A DNA stretch of 64,000 bases from Pelomonas sp. Root1217 (GTDB lineage Bacteria > Pseudomonadota > Gammaproteobacteria > Burkholderiales > Burkholderiaceae_C). Every line of letters begins with the position of its first letter. The first letter of the stretch is position 1. The stretch covers positions 1,472,486-1,536,485 of the forward strand of contig NZ_LMDC01000001.1 of NCBI RefSeq assembly GCF_001425705.1, read 5' to 3'. Shown one piece after another: positions 42,395 through 53,235 of this stretch. Below the pieces are notes generated by a model that searched no databases, was not told the origin of the DNA, and worked only from the letters and a program-made list of their open reading frames with translations. The position numbers and the translations under genes were made by a program.

Positions 42395-42404
42395 TCACGC
42401 CTGA

Positions 42405-42620
42405 TCAGTGCACCAGCGGTTCGCCGTCCGGCCCGTATTCATCCGGGTTCTGGGGCGGCGTGGCCGGCACGCGGAAGGACTCGCTGGCCCAGGCGCCAAG
42501 GTCGATCTGCCGGCAGCGCTCGCTGCAGAAGGGGCGCCACTTGTTGCTGGGTGCGAACACGCTGTCGCCGCCACATTGGGGGCAGCGCACGATGCGCTCG
42601 CCTTGAGTATTCGTCTTCAT
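42405..42620 (-). CDS. yacG: DNA gyrase inhibitor / zinc-binding protein YacG
   Basis: A 71-residue zinc-finger protein with ligands C13, C16, C32 and C36 (CPQC ... FCSERC) followed by [16 protein letters not shown], the YacG signature. In E. coli YacG binds GyrB and inhibits gyrase. ATG 42620 overlaps the zapD stop (ATGA); GTG 42626 would add two residues. It is last in the pilB-pilC-pilD-coaE-zapD-yacG run, a common proteobacterial order. Confidence 0.93.
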   Translation of the reverse strand: MKTNTQGERIVRCPQCGGDSVFAPSNKWRPFCSERCRQIDLGAWASESFRVPATPPQNPDEYGPDGEPLVH

Positions 42621-43372
42621 TGACACAGAGCCAGTTCGAAGCCGCTGTCTTCCTGGGCCAGCTTGAGCCGGCCTTCCTCATCCTGACGCATCAGGCGGAT
42701 GGAGATCATTAGCCGGTGGCCTGAAATCTCGGGGATCAGCCCGAGGCTGGGGTCGATGCGCATGCGCAGCAGCTGGTAGACGCGGCCAGCGGGCAGGCTC
42801 TGCTGGAACTGGCCCGCGGTGGCCGCCACCTTGTGCGGCGCGCCGGAGTCGCGCAGCAGGCCGAGCAGCACCTGCAGGGCCTCGGCCAGCGGCATCAGCG
42901 TCTGGGCCCAGGTCATCAGATCCTTGCGACGGCGCACCGGCAGCAGCTGCTGCCAGTTGTAATAGGCCGGCAGGTCGAACTCGCAGGTACCGCCGGGGAT
43001 GCTGATGCGGCTGCGGATGCTCATCAGCCACTCGTTGCCCGTCAGCGTCGCGCCCGCCTTGCCCGCCAGCGCGTTCAGGCGCTGGAAGGCGCCGTCGATG
43101 CGGGCGACGACTTCATCCAGGCGTGCTTCATCAAGGCCGGGGCTGCCACGGTAGCCGATGAACTGCGCCTTGTGCTTCTCGAGCTCCTTGAGCAGGTCGC
43201 TCTTGAGGTCGGCACGCGAGGCGACGTCCATGATCTCGAACAGCGTGACCAGGGCGAAATGATGGTCCAGCGCGGTTTCGCGCGACATCAGCGTGCCGAG
43301 GCGGTCGAACAGATGCTCGAGGCGAAGCATCGTGCGAATGCTTTCGTTGAACGGGTACTCGTACAGGACCAA
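42617..43372 (-). CDS. zapD: Cell division protein ZapD
   Basis: A 251-residue ZapD (YacF), which cross-links FtsZ filaments at the division ring. The conserved [19 protein letters not shown] opening is followed by helical and beta domains ([29 protein letters not shown]). I choose TTG 43372 because it gives the family N-terminus exactly, has GAGG five bases upstream and follows coaE by 22 bases. The frame is open to 43726, but that part is a shadow of coaE. The end overlaps yacG. Confidence 0.9.
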   Translation of the reverse strand: MVLYEYPFNESIRTMLRLEHLFDRLGTLMSRETALDHHFALVTLFEIMDVASRADLKSDLLKELEKHKAQFIGYRGSPGLDEARLDEVVARIDGAFQRLNALAGKAGATLTGNEWLMSIRSRISIPGGTCEFDLPAYYNWQQLLPVRRRKDLMTWAQTLMPLAEALQVLLGLLRDSGAPHKVAATAGQFQQSLPAGRVYQLLRMRIDPSLGLIPEISGHRLMISIRLMRQDEEGRLKLAQEDSGFELALCQ

Positions 43373-43394
43373 AGGTGCCTCGGGTGGACTGCGA

Positions 43395-44000
43395 TCAGGG
43401 CCGGGCGATTGTTTCACAGCCCCAGCGCTCGGCCAGGCTGAGAACCTCGTTTCTGAGCGCAACAAGCGGTATGCCATCGTTGTGAAGCACAGCATCGGCG
43501 GCCGCCCTGCGGGCTTTGCGGCTGGCCTGGGCGGCAATGGCGCCCATGACGCGTTCGCGCGTCCAGCCCGGGCGTTGCAGCACGCGTTCGATCTGGGTTT
43601 CGATGGCGCAATCGACGACGAGCACTCGGGCGACGCGCGCCCGCCAGCGACCGGATTCGACAAGCAGGGGCACGTCGAAGACAACAAGGCGGGCCGTCGC
43701 AGTCTCGGCCTGCGCCTGTGCTTCAACCGTGATCAGCGGATGCAGGATGGCCTCGAGCTGGCGCTTGGCTGCCGGGTCAGAAAAGGCCAGGCCGCGCATG
43801 CGGTCGCGGTCCAGGGCGCCGTTGACGCCAACGAAGTCCGCGCCGAATTGTTGGTGAATCGCGGGCATCGCAGCGCCGCCAGCCGCAGTCAGGGCGCGGG
43901 ATATCGCGTCCGTGTCGATGAGGGTGGCACCGGCTTCGCGTAGAAAGCCTGCGACCGTGCTCTTGCCGCTGCCAATGCCGCCGGTCAGCCCGACTCTCAT
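43395..44000 (-). CDS. coaE: Dephospho-CoA kinase
   Basis: A 201-residue kinase phosphorylating the 3'-hydroxyl of dephospho-CoA, the last step of coenzyme A synthesis. The P-loop GGIGSGKS is at 7-14, with IDTDAISR and the LPHPL-like segment LHPLI. ATG 44000 (MRVGLTGG) is the usual start, and the open frame up to 44123 lies in pilD. It is seven bases after pilD and before zapD in the same direction. Confidence 0.95.
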   Translation of the reverse strand: MRVGLTGGIGSGKSTVAGFLREAGATLIDTDAISRALTAAGGAAMPAIHQQFGADFVGVNGALDRDRMRGLAFSDPAAKRQLEAILHPLITVEAQAQAETATARLVVFDVPLLVESGRWRARVARVLVVDCAIETQIERVLQRPGWTRERVMGAIAAQASRKARRAAADAVLHNDGIPLVALRNEVLSLAERWGCETIARP

Positions 44001-44007
44001 CAAGGCG

Positions 44008-44937
44008 TCATGTCCAACCGAGCCAGCCCAGTACCGTCGGCTGGCCAGCAAACAGCACCACGAGGCCGCCGCCAGCCAGGAAAGGGCCGAAGGGCACGTA
44101 GCGGCCCTCACGCAGGCCGGCATTCATCTTCATGATGATGCCGATGACGGCACCGATCGCCGAGGCGCCGAGGACGATGGGCAACACCATCTGCCAGCCC
44201 AGCCAGGCGCCCAGCGCCGCAAGCAGCTTGAAGTCGCCATAGCCCATGCCCTCCTTCTTGGTGAGGAGCTTGAACACCCAGTAGACCGACCACAGCGACA
44301 GATAGCCGGCCAGCGCGCCGATCAAGGCCTTGTCCAGCGGAATCGTCCAGCCCATCAGGGCGGCAATCAGGCCGGCCCAGAGCAAGGGCTGGTTGATTGC
44401 GTCCGGCAGCAGTGTCGTGTCCCAGTCGATCATCGCCAGTGCGATCAGGGCAGCGACGAAGCCGCACCAGAGCAGCGTCGTCGGCTGGGCGCCAAAGCGC
44501 CAGGACAGGGCGGCGAAGGCGACGCCAGTGGCGGCTTCAATGATGGGATAGCGCTTGGAGATCGGTGCCTTGCAGGTGGCGCATTTGCCGCCCAGGCGAA
44601 GCCAGCCGATGACGGGCAGGTTTTCATGCCAGCGCAACTGATGGCCGCAATGTGGGCAGCGTGAACGAGGCGCGGCAATGGTGAACGGCGGCAGTGCCTC
44701 GATCTTTGTGCCGTAGGCATCCACGGCCTTGGCCAGCTTTTCCGCCTCGGGCAGCGGCACGCTGGCGACGCGCGCCATGGCGTCCGCGTCAGTGAGCTGC
44801 GCAGCCGACTCATGCAGCCACTGACGCTCCAACATCAGCGGCAGGCGGTAGACGACGACGTTGAGAAAACTGCCGATACAAAGACCGAAGATGCCGAGGA
44901 CCCAGGGTGACAGCAGCAGGCTGTAGTCCACCACCAT
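44008..44937 (-). CDS. pilD: Prepilin peptidase / N-methyltransferase PilD
   Basis: A 309-residue multi-spanning inner-membrane aspartyl protease that cleaves prepilin leaders and methylates the new N-terminus. The cytoplasmic loop has zinc-type cysteines C94, C97, C119 and C122. The catalytic aspartates are D171 in MIDWDTTLLPD and D234 in GMGYGDFK. The N-terminal FGLCIGSFLNVVVYRLP is the family signature. About eight hydrophobic segments are visible. The start shares one base with the pilC stop. It would process PilE, FimT, PilV, PilW and PilX encoded at 29190-32432. Confidence 0.96.
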   Translation of the reverse strand: MVVDYSLLLSPWVLGIFGLCIGSFLNVVVYRLPLMLERQWLHESAAQLTDADAMARVASVPLPEAEKLAKAVDAYGTKIEALPPFTIAAPRSRCPHCGHQLRWHENLPVIGWLRLGGKCATCKAPISKRYPIIEAATGVAFAALSWRFGAQPTTLLWCGFVAALIALAMIDWDTTLLPDAINQPLLWAGLIAALMGWTIPLDKALIGALAGYLSLWSVYWVFKLLTKKEGMGYGDFKLLAALGAWLGWQMVLPIVLGASAIGAVIGIIMKMNAGLREGRYVPFGPFLAGGGLVVLFAGQPTVLGWLGWT

Positions 44938-46160
44938 CAGACCACCTGGCCGAGCTTGAAGATCGGCAGGTACATCGACACGACGATGCCACCGATCAGG
45001 CCGCCCAGGATGACGATGATAAAAGGCTCCATCAGGCTGGACAGTGCCTTGACCGCCTCATCCACCTCGTCCTCGTAGAACTCGGCGGCCTTGGCCAGCA
45101 TGTGGTCCAGCGAGCCGGACTCCTCACCGATGGAAGACATCTGCAGCACCATGGTCGGGAAGACGCCCGTCGTCTGCATCGACGTCGTCAGTGCAGCGCC
45201 GGTAGAAACATCGCGCTGGATCTGTTCGGTCGCCTCAGCAAACACTGCATTGCCCGAGGCGCCGCCGACGGAATCGAGCGCCTCGACCAGCGGGACGCCA
45301 GCGGCAAACATCGTCGACAGAGTCCGTGTCCAACGCGCGATGGCGGACTTGTACATGAGGTCGCCGAAGACCGGTACCTTCAGGAGCAGGCGGTCCATGC
45401 GCTTTTGCATCGGCACGGAGCGCTTCCAGGTCTGCAGGAAGAAATAGATGCCGCCGCCAATCGAGCCGAAGATTGCCCACCAGTAGCTGACGAAGAACTT
45501 GGACAACGCGATGATGAAAAGCGTCGGTGCGGGCAGGTCGGCGCCGAAGGACTTGAACACGTCCTCGAATGCAGGAACCACGAAGATCATGATGACCGCG
45601 ACGACGATGAAAGCGACCACCATCACCGCGACGGGGTAGGTCAGTGCCGATTTGATCTTGTTCTTGATGGCGACCGTCTTTTCCTGATAAACCGCCAGCC
45701 GGTCCAGCAGCGCCTCCAAGATACCGCCCGCTTCGCCCGCCTCGACGAGGTTGCAGTACAGCGCGTCGAAATACATCGGGTGCTTGCGAAAGGCCGATGA
45801 CAGGCTCGTACCGGTCTCCACATCCTGCCGGATGTCGTTCAGCAGCCGCGTGAGGCGCGGGTTGGTCGCGCCGCGAGCGACGATGTCAAAGGACTGCAGC
45901 AGCGGCACACCGGCGCGCATCATCGTCGCGAGCTGCCGCGTGAAGATCGCGATGTCCTTCTGCTTGATCGCGCTGCCACCGCTGGCGCGGCGCTTCTTGA
46001 CCTTGTTGACCAGAATGCCCTGGCGACGCAAGGTTGCGCTGACCATGGCCTCGCCGCCGGCCCGGAGTTCGCCTCTGACGATCTTGCCATTGCGGTCCTT
46101 GCCCTCCCACTCGAAGACGAAGTCCTTGACGCTCTTTGCTGCGGCAGTGGCAGTAGCCAT
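44937..46160 (-). CDS. pilC: Type IV pilus platform protein PilC
   Basis: A 407-residue polytopic inner-membrane protein of the GspF/PilC family. It has two T2SF domains, each with the FTRQLATMMRAGVPLLQSF / WTRTLSTMFAAGVPLVEAL pattern, and membrane helices near 175-200, 215-235 and 380-405. The N-terminal segment FVFEWEGKDRNGKIVRGEL is typical. It couples the motor ATPases to pilin insertion. It lies between pilB (19-base gap) and pilD (one-base overlap). Confidence 0.96.
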   Translation of the reverse strand: MATATAAAKSVKDFVFEWEGKDRNGKIVRGELRAGGEAMVSATLRRQGILVNKVKKRRASGGSAIKQKDIAIFTRQLATMMRAGVPLLQSFDIVARGATNPRLTRLLNDIRQDVETGTSLSSAFRKHPMYFDALYCNLVEAGEAGGILEALLDRLAVYQEKTVAIKNKIKSALTYPVAVMVVAFIVVAVIMIFVVPAFEDVFKSFGADLPAPTLFIIALSKFFVSYWWAIFGSIGGGIYFFLQTWKRSVPMQKRMDRLLLKVPVFGDLMYKSAIARWTRTLSTMFAAGVPLVEALDSVGGASGNAVFAEATEQIQRDVSTGAALTTSMQTTGVFPTMVLQMSSIGEESGSLDHMLAKAAEFYEDEVDEAVKALSSLMEPFIIVILGGLIGGIVVSMYLPIFKLGQVV

Positions 46161-46179
46161 GCGCTCTCCTCGAGACTGA

Positions 46180-47916
46180 TTATTCGTTGGTGGCGGACAG
46201 CACTTCTTCCAGCGTCGTGACGCCGATGCGCGCCTTCACAAGGCCGGACTGGCGCAAATCGCGCACGCCTTCCTTCTTGGCCTGCTCGGCAATGTCCATT
46301 GCCGTTCCCTCAGCCAGGATGATGCGCTGGATGGCCTCCGTGACGGGCATCACTTGGTAAAGCCCGACGCGGCCGCGGTAACCATTTGTGCAGTTGCTGC
46401 AGCCGACGGCGCGATAGAGCTTCCAGCTGCCGTCGAAATCTTCCTCGACGAAGCCGGCCTTGATCAGGGCTTCGCGTGGGTAGTCGGCCGGCTGTTTGCA
46501 GTTCTCACACAGCCGGCGCACGAGGCGCTGAGCGGTGATGAGCAGCACGCTGGATGCAATATTGAACGGCGCCACGCCCATGTTGAGCAGGCGAGTCAGC
46601 GTCTTGGGCGCATCGTTGGTGTGCAGGGTCGACATGACCATGTGACCCGTCTGCGCCGCCTTGATCGCGATGTCGGCGGTTTCGAGGTCGCGGATTTCGC
46701 CGACCATGATGATGTCCGGATCCTGGCGCAGGAAGGATTTCAGCGCGGTCGAGAAGTTCAAGCCCGCCTTGTCATTGACGTTGACCTGGTTGATGCCGGG
46801 CAGGTTGATTTCGGCCGGGTCTTCCACGGTCGCGATGTTGACGCCCGGCTGGTTCAGGATGTTGAGGCAGGTGTAGAGCGACACCGTCTTGCCGGAGCCG
46901 GTCGGGCCGGTCACCAGGACCATGCCGTACGGGCGGTAGATGGCGGCGAGAAGGCGGTCCTTCTCGATCTTCTCGTAGCCCAGCGCCTCGATGCCCAGCT
47001 TGGCCGAGGAGGAGTCCAGGATACGGATGACGATCTTTTCGCCAAACAGCGTGGGCAGGGTGCTGACGCGGAAATCGATGGACTTGCTGCCGAACTTCAG
47101 CTTCATGCGCCCGTCCTGCGGCACACGTTTTTCGGAAATGTCCAGCCGCGAGATCACCTTGATGCGCGAGGCCAGTTTGTCCTTGATCGCAATGGGCGGT
47201 TGTGTGATTTCGCGCAATTCACCATCGACGCGAAAGCGCACGCGGTAGTGGAATTCGTAGGGCTCGAAATGCAAGTCCGAGGCGCGCAGATTGATCGCGT
47301 CGACCAGCATCTTCTGCAGGAAGCGGACGACGGGTGCGTCCTCGACGTCCGCCAGTTCGGCGGCCTCCTGCTGGGGCGTCGCATCCTCTTCGGCGATGTC
47401 GAAATCGAAGTCGCCGCCGGCCATGCTCTCCAGCGATTCCGCCGCGCTGGCGCCGGTGCTTGCCAGCATCTTGGCCAGCTTGTCATGCTCGACGATGACC
47501 CATTCCGGCTGCAGCTGGGTCGCGAACTTGATGCGTTCAATGACCTCGAGATCCGTGGGATCGGCGCCGCCGACGAAAAGGCGATTGCCGCGCCGCGACA
47601 GGGCCACGACCTGGTACTGCTGGGCCAGCTTGGCGTCGATGACGTTCTGCGGCATGCGCTGCGGGTCCATCGCCGACAGATCGAGCAGCGGCAAGGCCAG
47701 GGCGCTCGACAGGGTGTGCGCCAGATCGACTGGCGAAACCAGGCCACTTGCGATCACCGCGTTGACGAAACTGGCCTTCTTTTCCCTCGCCTGCTTGACG
47801 AGGTCTTCGGCGGCCTTGGCCTGGAGCTTGCCGGCGTGCACCAGCATGCGCGCTACTCCCGACAGGGAAGACTGAAGCGGCTCGGCGAGCGTGGTTTCCA
47901 CAGGCAGTTGCGTCAA
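46180..47916 (-). CDS. pilB: Type IV pilus extension ATPase PilB
   Basis: A 578-residue hexameric motor ATPase of the GspE/PilB family. The N-terminal MshEN-type domain (about 20-165) precedes the core with Walker A GPTGSGKT, Asp box ATVEDPAEINL, Walker B DPDIIMVGEIRD and His box STLHTNDA. Zinc cysteines form the pairs CENC and CSNC. It powers pilin polymerisation at PilC. The start is uncertain: TTG 47916 gives MTQLPVETTL without a good ribosome site, and an in-frame GTG at 47901 is an alternative. It is first in the pilB-pilC-pilD-coaE-zapD-yacG operon. Confidence 0.94.
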   Translation of the reverse strand: MTQLPVETTLAEPLQSSLSGVARMLVHAGKLQAKAAEDLVKQAREKKASFVNAVIASGLVSPVDLAHTLSSALALPLLDLSAMDPQRMPQNVIDAKLAQQYQVVALSRRGNRLFVGGADPTDLEVIERIKFATQLQPEWVIVEHDKLAKMLASTGASAAESLESMAGGDFDFDIAEEDATPQQEAAELADVEDAPVVRFLQKMLVDAINLRASDLHFEPYEFHYRVRFRVDGELREITQPPIAIKDKLASRIKVISRLDISEKRVPQDGRMKLKFGSKSIDFRVSTLPTLFGEKIVIRILDSSSAKLGIEALGYEKIEKDRLLAAIYRPYGMVLVTGPTGSGKTVSLYTCLNILNQPGVNIATVEDPAEINLPGINQVNVNDKAGLNFSTALKSFLRQDPDIIMVGEIRDLETADIAIKAAQTGHMVMSTLHTNDAPKTLTRLLNMGVAPFNIASSVLLITAQRLVRRLCENCKQPADYPREALIKAGFVEEDFDGSWKLYRAVGCSNCTNGYRGRVGLYQVMPVTEAIQRIILAEGTAMDIAEQAKKEGVRDLRQSGLVKARIGVTTLEEVLSATNE

Positions 47917-48066
47917 CGACGGAAAGAGCGAAGTCTGCCAATTGTGCCAGTCGGTAGCCGGGCGCGAGGCAAACGAATTCCAGGGATAACGGCAGGATTT
48001 CAGGGTCGCCGGTGGGACGGCTTGTCAGTTTGCTCAGCCCTCATCCCGAGGGGGCATCAAAAGATC

Positions 48067-48143
48067 TGGTCGGGGTGAGAGGATTCGAACCTCCGGCCTC
48101 TACGTCCCGAACGTAGCGCTCTACCAGGCTAAGCTACACCCCG
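48067..48143 (-). tRNA. tRNA-Pro (anticodon CGG)
   Basis: This 77-base gene folds into a standard cloverleaf on the minus strand. The 7-bp acceptor stem CGGGGTG pairs with CACCCCG, the D arm contains AGCTTAGCCTGGT, and the anticodon stem CTACG/CGTAG encloses the loop TTCGGGA with anticodon CGG. The T loop is GTTCGAATC. The discriminator A and CCA end are encoded. It reads proline codon CCG, abundant in this high-G+C genome. It lies 20 bases after ispB on the same strand. Confidence 0.97.
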
Positions 48144-48163
48144 ATGTCTTTTGCTTGAGGCGC

Positions 48164-49159
48164 CTATGAGTGGCGCTCAACCGACTGAATTGCGAATTCT
48201 AGCAGAGATTCCGTCCACCTATTTGGAGGCAGATGGCTGAGGCATTCGGCCGCGTGCCGCGCTTCGGTGCGCGCGGCCTCCCGGGTCGATTCGAGGGCGC
48301 CGGTTGAGCGCACGATGGCAACGATATCCTGCAGTTTTTCCTGCTCGCCCTCTTCGATGGCATGCCGAAGCAACGCGCGTTGCTCGCCGGTTGCTCGCTC
48401 CATCGCGATCAAAAGCGGCAATGTCGTCTTGCCCTCGCGAAGGTCGTCCCCGATGTTCTTGCCGAGCTCCAGGGCGTCTCCTTCGTAATCCAGCACATCG
48501 TCGATGAGCTGGAAGGCCGTTCCCAGTGCGCGGCCGTAGGCGGCGCAGGCCTCTTCGACCTCGGGTGAAGCGTTCGCGAGCACCGCGCCGAGGCGTGCGC
48601 TGGCTTCGAAGAGCTTGGCTGTCTTGAACCGGATCACGCGCAGATAGCTCTCCACCGTGATGTCCGGGTCGTGCATGTTCATCAGCTGCAGGACCTCGCC
48701 CTCGGCGATGACGTTGGTGGCCTCGGCCAGCACCTCCAGCACGCGCATGCGGTCGACCGACACCATCATCTGGAAGGCGCGCGAATAAAGGAAGTCCCCG
48801 ACCAGTACGCTCGCGGCGTTGCCGAACAGCGCGTTGGCCGTCGGCTTGCCACGACGCAGCGAGGACTCGTCGACGACGTCATCGTGCAGCAGCGTCGCCG
48901 TATGGATGAACTCGACGACGGCGGCCAGCTCGAAGCGCGCCGGCTTGGCAAAACCGAGCGCGTTCGCAAACAGCAGCACAAGCTTGGGGCGCATGCGCTT
49001 GCCGCCGGCATGCACGATGTAGTGCGCGATCTGGTCGATCAGTGCCACGTCGGAGGAGAGGCGCTGCGCGATGACCGCGTCGACCTGGGCCATTTCGTCG
49101 GCCAGCAGGGCGAGCACCTCAGCAACTTGGGATGGGGGCGAGGCTGACTCGACGCGCAC
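48164..49159 (-). CDS. ispB: Octaprenyl diphosphate synthase
   Basis: A 331-residue trans-polyprenyl synthase that builds the ubiquinone side chain. The first aspartate-rich motif DDVVD is at 93-97 and the second, IDDVLDYEGD, contains D220, D221 and D224. GGKRMRP (52-58) and the allylic substrate loop GEVLQL are present. The start is GTG 49159. It is divergent from rplU, as in E. coli and most betaproteobacteria, and followed on the same strand by the tRNA-Pro gene. The chain length is inferred from the family only. Confidence 0.93.
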   Translation of the reverse strand: MRVESASPPSQVAEVLALLADEMAQVDAVIAQRLSSDVALIDQIAHYIVHAGGKRMRPKLVLLFANALGFAKPARFELAAVVEFIHTATLLHDDVVDESSLRRGKPTANALFGNAASVLVGDFLYSRAFQMMVSVDRMRVLEVLAEATNVIAEGEVLQLMNMHDPDITVESYLRVIRFKTAKLFEASARLGAVLANASPEVEEACAAYGRALGTAFQLIDDVLDYEGDALELGKNIGDDLREGKTTLPLLIAMERATGEQRALLRHAIEEGEQEKLQDIVAIVRSTGALESTREAARTEARHAAECLSHLPPNRWTESLLEFAIQSVERHS

Positions 49160-49273
49160 GTGGACTCTCAGGCAAGGGATGTCGCGATTATAGAAACGGC
49201 GTCCGAGCGCTTACGGGTAAGGTCGGGCCGTACGGTTGTCGTGAGGCTTGCAGCCGACTCGCAAGTCGTCCCA

Positions 49274-49303
49274 TTGCCTCCGAGTGGGCCGTCAGGGTAT
49301 ACT
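49274..49303 (+). promoter_or_regulatory. Sigma-70 promoter of rplU-rpmA
   Basis: TTGCCT (49274-49279), an 18-base spacer and TATACT (49298-49303) form a good housekeeping promoter. Transcription would start near 49310, giving a leader of about 159 bases before rplU. Upstream of it, 49160-49273 holds only the ispB 5' region. Confidence 0.6.
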
Positions 49304-49309
49304 CGCGGG

Positions 49310-49468
49310 CTCTTTGCAACCCATGCCTTTTTGGTGTGTGGTCTGTCGAGGGGGAAAACCGACAAAACCGACAAAAAGGCCCGACGAGGGTGGCGGCGCT
49401 GGCTGAATGGCTGGTGTCAAGCTGCTGGAGCCGGGTGATTGCACCCCCTGAGGTGCGGAAGGATGAAT
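49310..49468 (+). ncRNA. Long 5' leader of rplU, possible autogenous control element
   Basis: From the inferred start near 49310 to the rplU ATG there are about 159 non-coding bases. They contain the tandem repeat AAAACCGAC twice (49355-49372) and several possible G/C-rich stems, for example GCACCCCCTGAGGTGC just before the ribosome site. Ribosomal protein operons often carry regulatory leaders that bind the protein. A link to L21 is only inference, and no known leader family was recognised. Confidence 0.3.
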
Positions 49469-49780
49469 ATGTACGCGGTCATCAAAACCGGCGGCAAGCA
49501 ATACAAGGTTGCTGCCGGCGAAAAGATCAAGGTCGAGTTGCTCGACGTGGAAGTCGGCGCTGAGGTCACCATCGACCAAGTGCTGGCCATCGGCAGCGGC
49601 GACGGCCTGACGGTCGGCGCTCCGCTGGTCGCCGGCGCTACCGTCAGCGCCAAGGTCGTCAGCCACGGCAAGCACGACAAGGTTCGCATCTTCAAGATGC
49701 GCCGTCGCAAGCATTACAAGAAGAGCCAAGGCCATCGCCAAAACTTCACCGAGCTGGAAATCAGCGCGGTCAACGGCTGA
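49469..49780 (+). CDS. rplU: 50S ribosomal protein L21
   Basis: A 103-residue ribosomal protein, the same length as E. coli L21. It opens [14 protein letters not shown] and contains [17 protein letters not shown], the rRNA-binding signature. ATG 49469 has GGAAGGA five bases upstream; an in-frame ATG at 49463 would add only two residues. rpmA follows after 37 bases. L21 binds 23S rRNA in the large subunit. Confidence 0.98.
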   Translation: MYAVIKTGGKQYKVAAGEKIKVELLDVEVGAEVTIDQVLAIGSGDGLTVGAPLVAGATVSAKVVSHGKHDKVRIFKMRRRKHYKKSQGHRQNFTELEISAVNG

Positions 49781-49817
49781 TCCCAGTCGTCTTTCGCTAA
49801 TTTCTAGGAGCTAACTC

Positions 49818-50081
49818 ATGGCACAGAAAAAAGGCGGCGGTTCCACACGGAACGGCCGCGACTCCAAGCCCAAGATGCTGGGCGTCAAGGCTTACGGCGG
49901 TGAACTGATTTCCGCAGGTTCGATCATCGTGCGTCAGCGCGGCACCAAGTTCCACGCAGGCGTCAACGTCGGCATGGGCAAGGATCACACGCTGTTTGCG
50001 CTGGTCGATGGCCACGTGTCCTTCGCCATCAAGGGCGAAAAGAACCGCCAGACCGTCGTCATCACGCCGCTGGCGGCTTGA
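49818..50081 (+). CDS. rpmA: 50S ribosomal protein L27
   Basis: An 87-residue ribosomal protein. The N-terminus [16 protein letters not shown] reaches the peptidyl transferase centre in known ribosomes, and [24 protein letters not shown] is the family core. TAGGAG lies about 7 bases upstream. Three tandem hairpin terminators follow, separating it from obgE. Confidence 0.98.
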   Translation: MAQKKGGGSTRNGRDSKPKMLGVKAYGGELISAGSIIVRQRGTKFHAGVNVGMGKDHTLFALVDGHVSFAIKGEKNRQTVVITPLAA

Positions 50082-50122
50082 TGATTGCGTGATCCGGACG
50101 GGTCGCCCGCCCGGATACTTCC

Positions 50123-50212
50123 AAGCCCCGGCTCGCCGGGGCTTTTGTTTTTGAGGTCCGGTTTGCCGGAGCCTTTGCTTTTTTGATCCGGCTCGCCGGG
50201 TTTGTTTTTTGG
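50123..50212 (+). terminator. Three tandem terminator-like hairpins after rpmA
   Basis: Unit 1 is a 9-bp stem (50123-50131 with 50136-50144), CTCG loop, then TTTGTTTTT. Unit 2 is a 5-bp TCCGG stem (50157-50161 with 50166-50170) followed by GCCTTTGCTTTTTT. Unit 3 is a CCGG stem (50188-50191 with 50196-50199), CTCG loop, then TTTGTTTTTT. The units repeat at about 30 bases and share sequence, which suggests tandem duplication of a terminator. Confidence 0.75.
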
Positions 50213-50229
50213 AAAGCCCGCGGCAGTGA

Positions 50230-52454
<2,225 letters not shown>

Positions 52455-52465
52455 GAGCGCCAACG

Positions 52466-53068
52466 TCAGTTGGGCGGCTCGCCGTCCGGCGGCGTTGCCG
52501 TTGTCTCCAGTGGCGCGTCCAGCGGCATTGGCCCGCTGTTGCGCTCCCGGTGCGAGGGCCGCATGCCAGCACGCAGATAGCGGTTGTGATGGTTGATGCG
52601 CGGCAGGTAGCGCGCCAGCTCCGTCAACGCCATCTCGTAAACGCCGCGCTTGAACTCGATAACGGCCTCCAGCGGCACCCAGTACTCGTTCCAACGCCAG
52701 GCGTCGAACTCCGGGTGATCGGTGGCGCGCAGGTTCATGTCGCAATCGCGCCCCACCATCTGCAGCAGGAACCAGATCTGTTTCTGGCCCCTGTAATGGC
52801 CACGCGCATCTCGCCGGATGAAGTGCTCGGGCACCTCGTAGCGCAGCCAGTCGCGCGTTCTCGCAATGATGCGCACATGCTCTGGTATGAGCCCCACTTC
52901 TTCGTGGAGCTCTCGGAACATCGCCTGCTCAGGCGTTTCACCGTGCTTGATGCCCCCTTGCGGGAACTGCCACGAGTGCGTCCGGATGCGTTTGCCCCAG
53001 AAGACCTCGTTGCGTTGGTTGAGCAGGATGATGCCGACGTTGGGGCGGAAGCCTTCACGGTCGAGCAT
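52466..53068 (-). CDS. rppH: RNA pyrophosphohydrolase RppH
   Basis: A 200-residue Nudix hydrolase that removes pyrophosphate from 5' ends of mRNA to trigger decay. The Nudix box is visible from [11 protein letters not shown] through [10 protein letters not shown]. The N-terminal [16 protein letters not shown] is the RppH signature. ATG 53068 has TGAGG six bases upstream; the TTG at 53080 is less likely. The C-terminal tail after about residue 160 is proline-rich and disordered, longer than in E. coli. Divergent from proS. Confidence 0.95.
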   Translation of the reverse strand: MLDREGFRPNVGIILLNQRNEVFWGKRIRTHSWQFPQGGIKHGETPEQAMFRELHEEVGLIPEHVRIIARTRDWLRYEVPEHFIRRDARGHYRGQKQIWFLLQMVGRDCDMNLRATDHPEFDAWRWNEYWVPLEAVIEFKRGVYEMALTELARYLPRINHHNRYLRAGMRPSHRERNSGPMPLDAPLETTATPPDGEPPN

Positions 53069-53170
53069 AATCAACCTCAAATCTCTAGTTGGTTCGATTA
53101 TTGCATCGGGCCGCGATGGTCACAGCGCCCTCGCTAACCCGCAGAGTTCTCCCTGTTTTGTCGTGACTTC

Positions 53171-53216
53171 GGCCGGGTTTTCACCCGGCCTTCGCATTTG
53201 CCAGGCGCTCTCCTGG
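53171..53216 (+). other. Paired hairpins in the proS leader
   Basis: Two inverted repeats precede proS by 20 bases: an 8-bp stem at 53171-53178/53183-53190 and CCAGG/CCTGG at 53201-53205/53212-53216. The first lacks a T-tract after the stem. They may be a leader structure or a weak terminator for upstream transcription. Confidence 0.35.
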
Positions 53217-53235
53217 CCTTTGATCCGGTCTGCCC

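Noticed and set aside
43373-43726. ATG-initiated long form of zapD
   Set aside because: The extra sequence is a shadow of coaE, and the conserved ZapD N-terminus begins at the TTG.
48037-48054. Hairpin after the tRNA-Pro gene as terminator
   Set aside because: The CCCTC/GAGGG inverted repeat is short with no clear T-tract in the tRNA direction, so it is too weak to list.
46354-48078. 574-codon plus-strand frame opposite pilB, running into the tRNA gene
   Set aside because: It is an antisense shadow of pilB, overlaps the tRNA and lacks a ribosome site.
49355-49372. AAAACCGAC direct repeats considered as regulator half-sites or CRISPR
   Set aside because: There are two immediate copies only, downstream of the promoter in the transcribed leader. 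They are described as part of the leader instead.
50123-50212. Short repeated units considered as a CRISPR array
   Set aside because: There are only three degenerate units of about 30 bases, each a hairpin with a T-tract and no spacers. Tandem terminators explain them.
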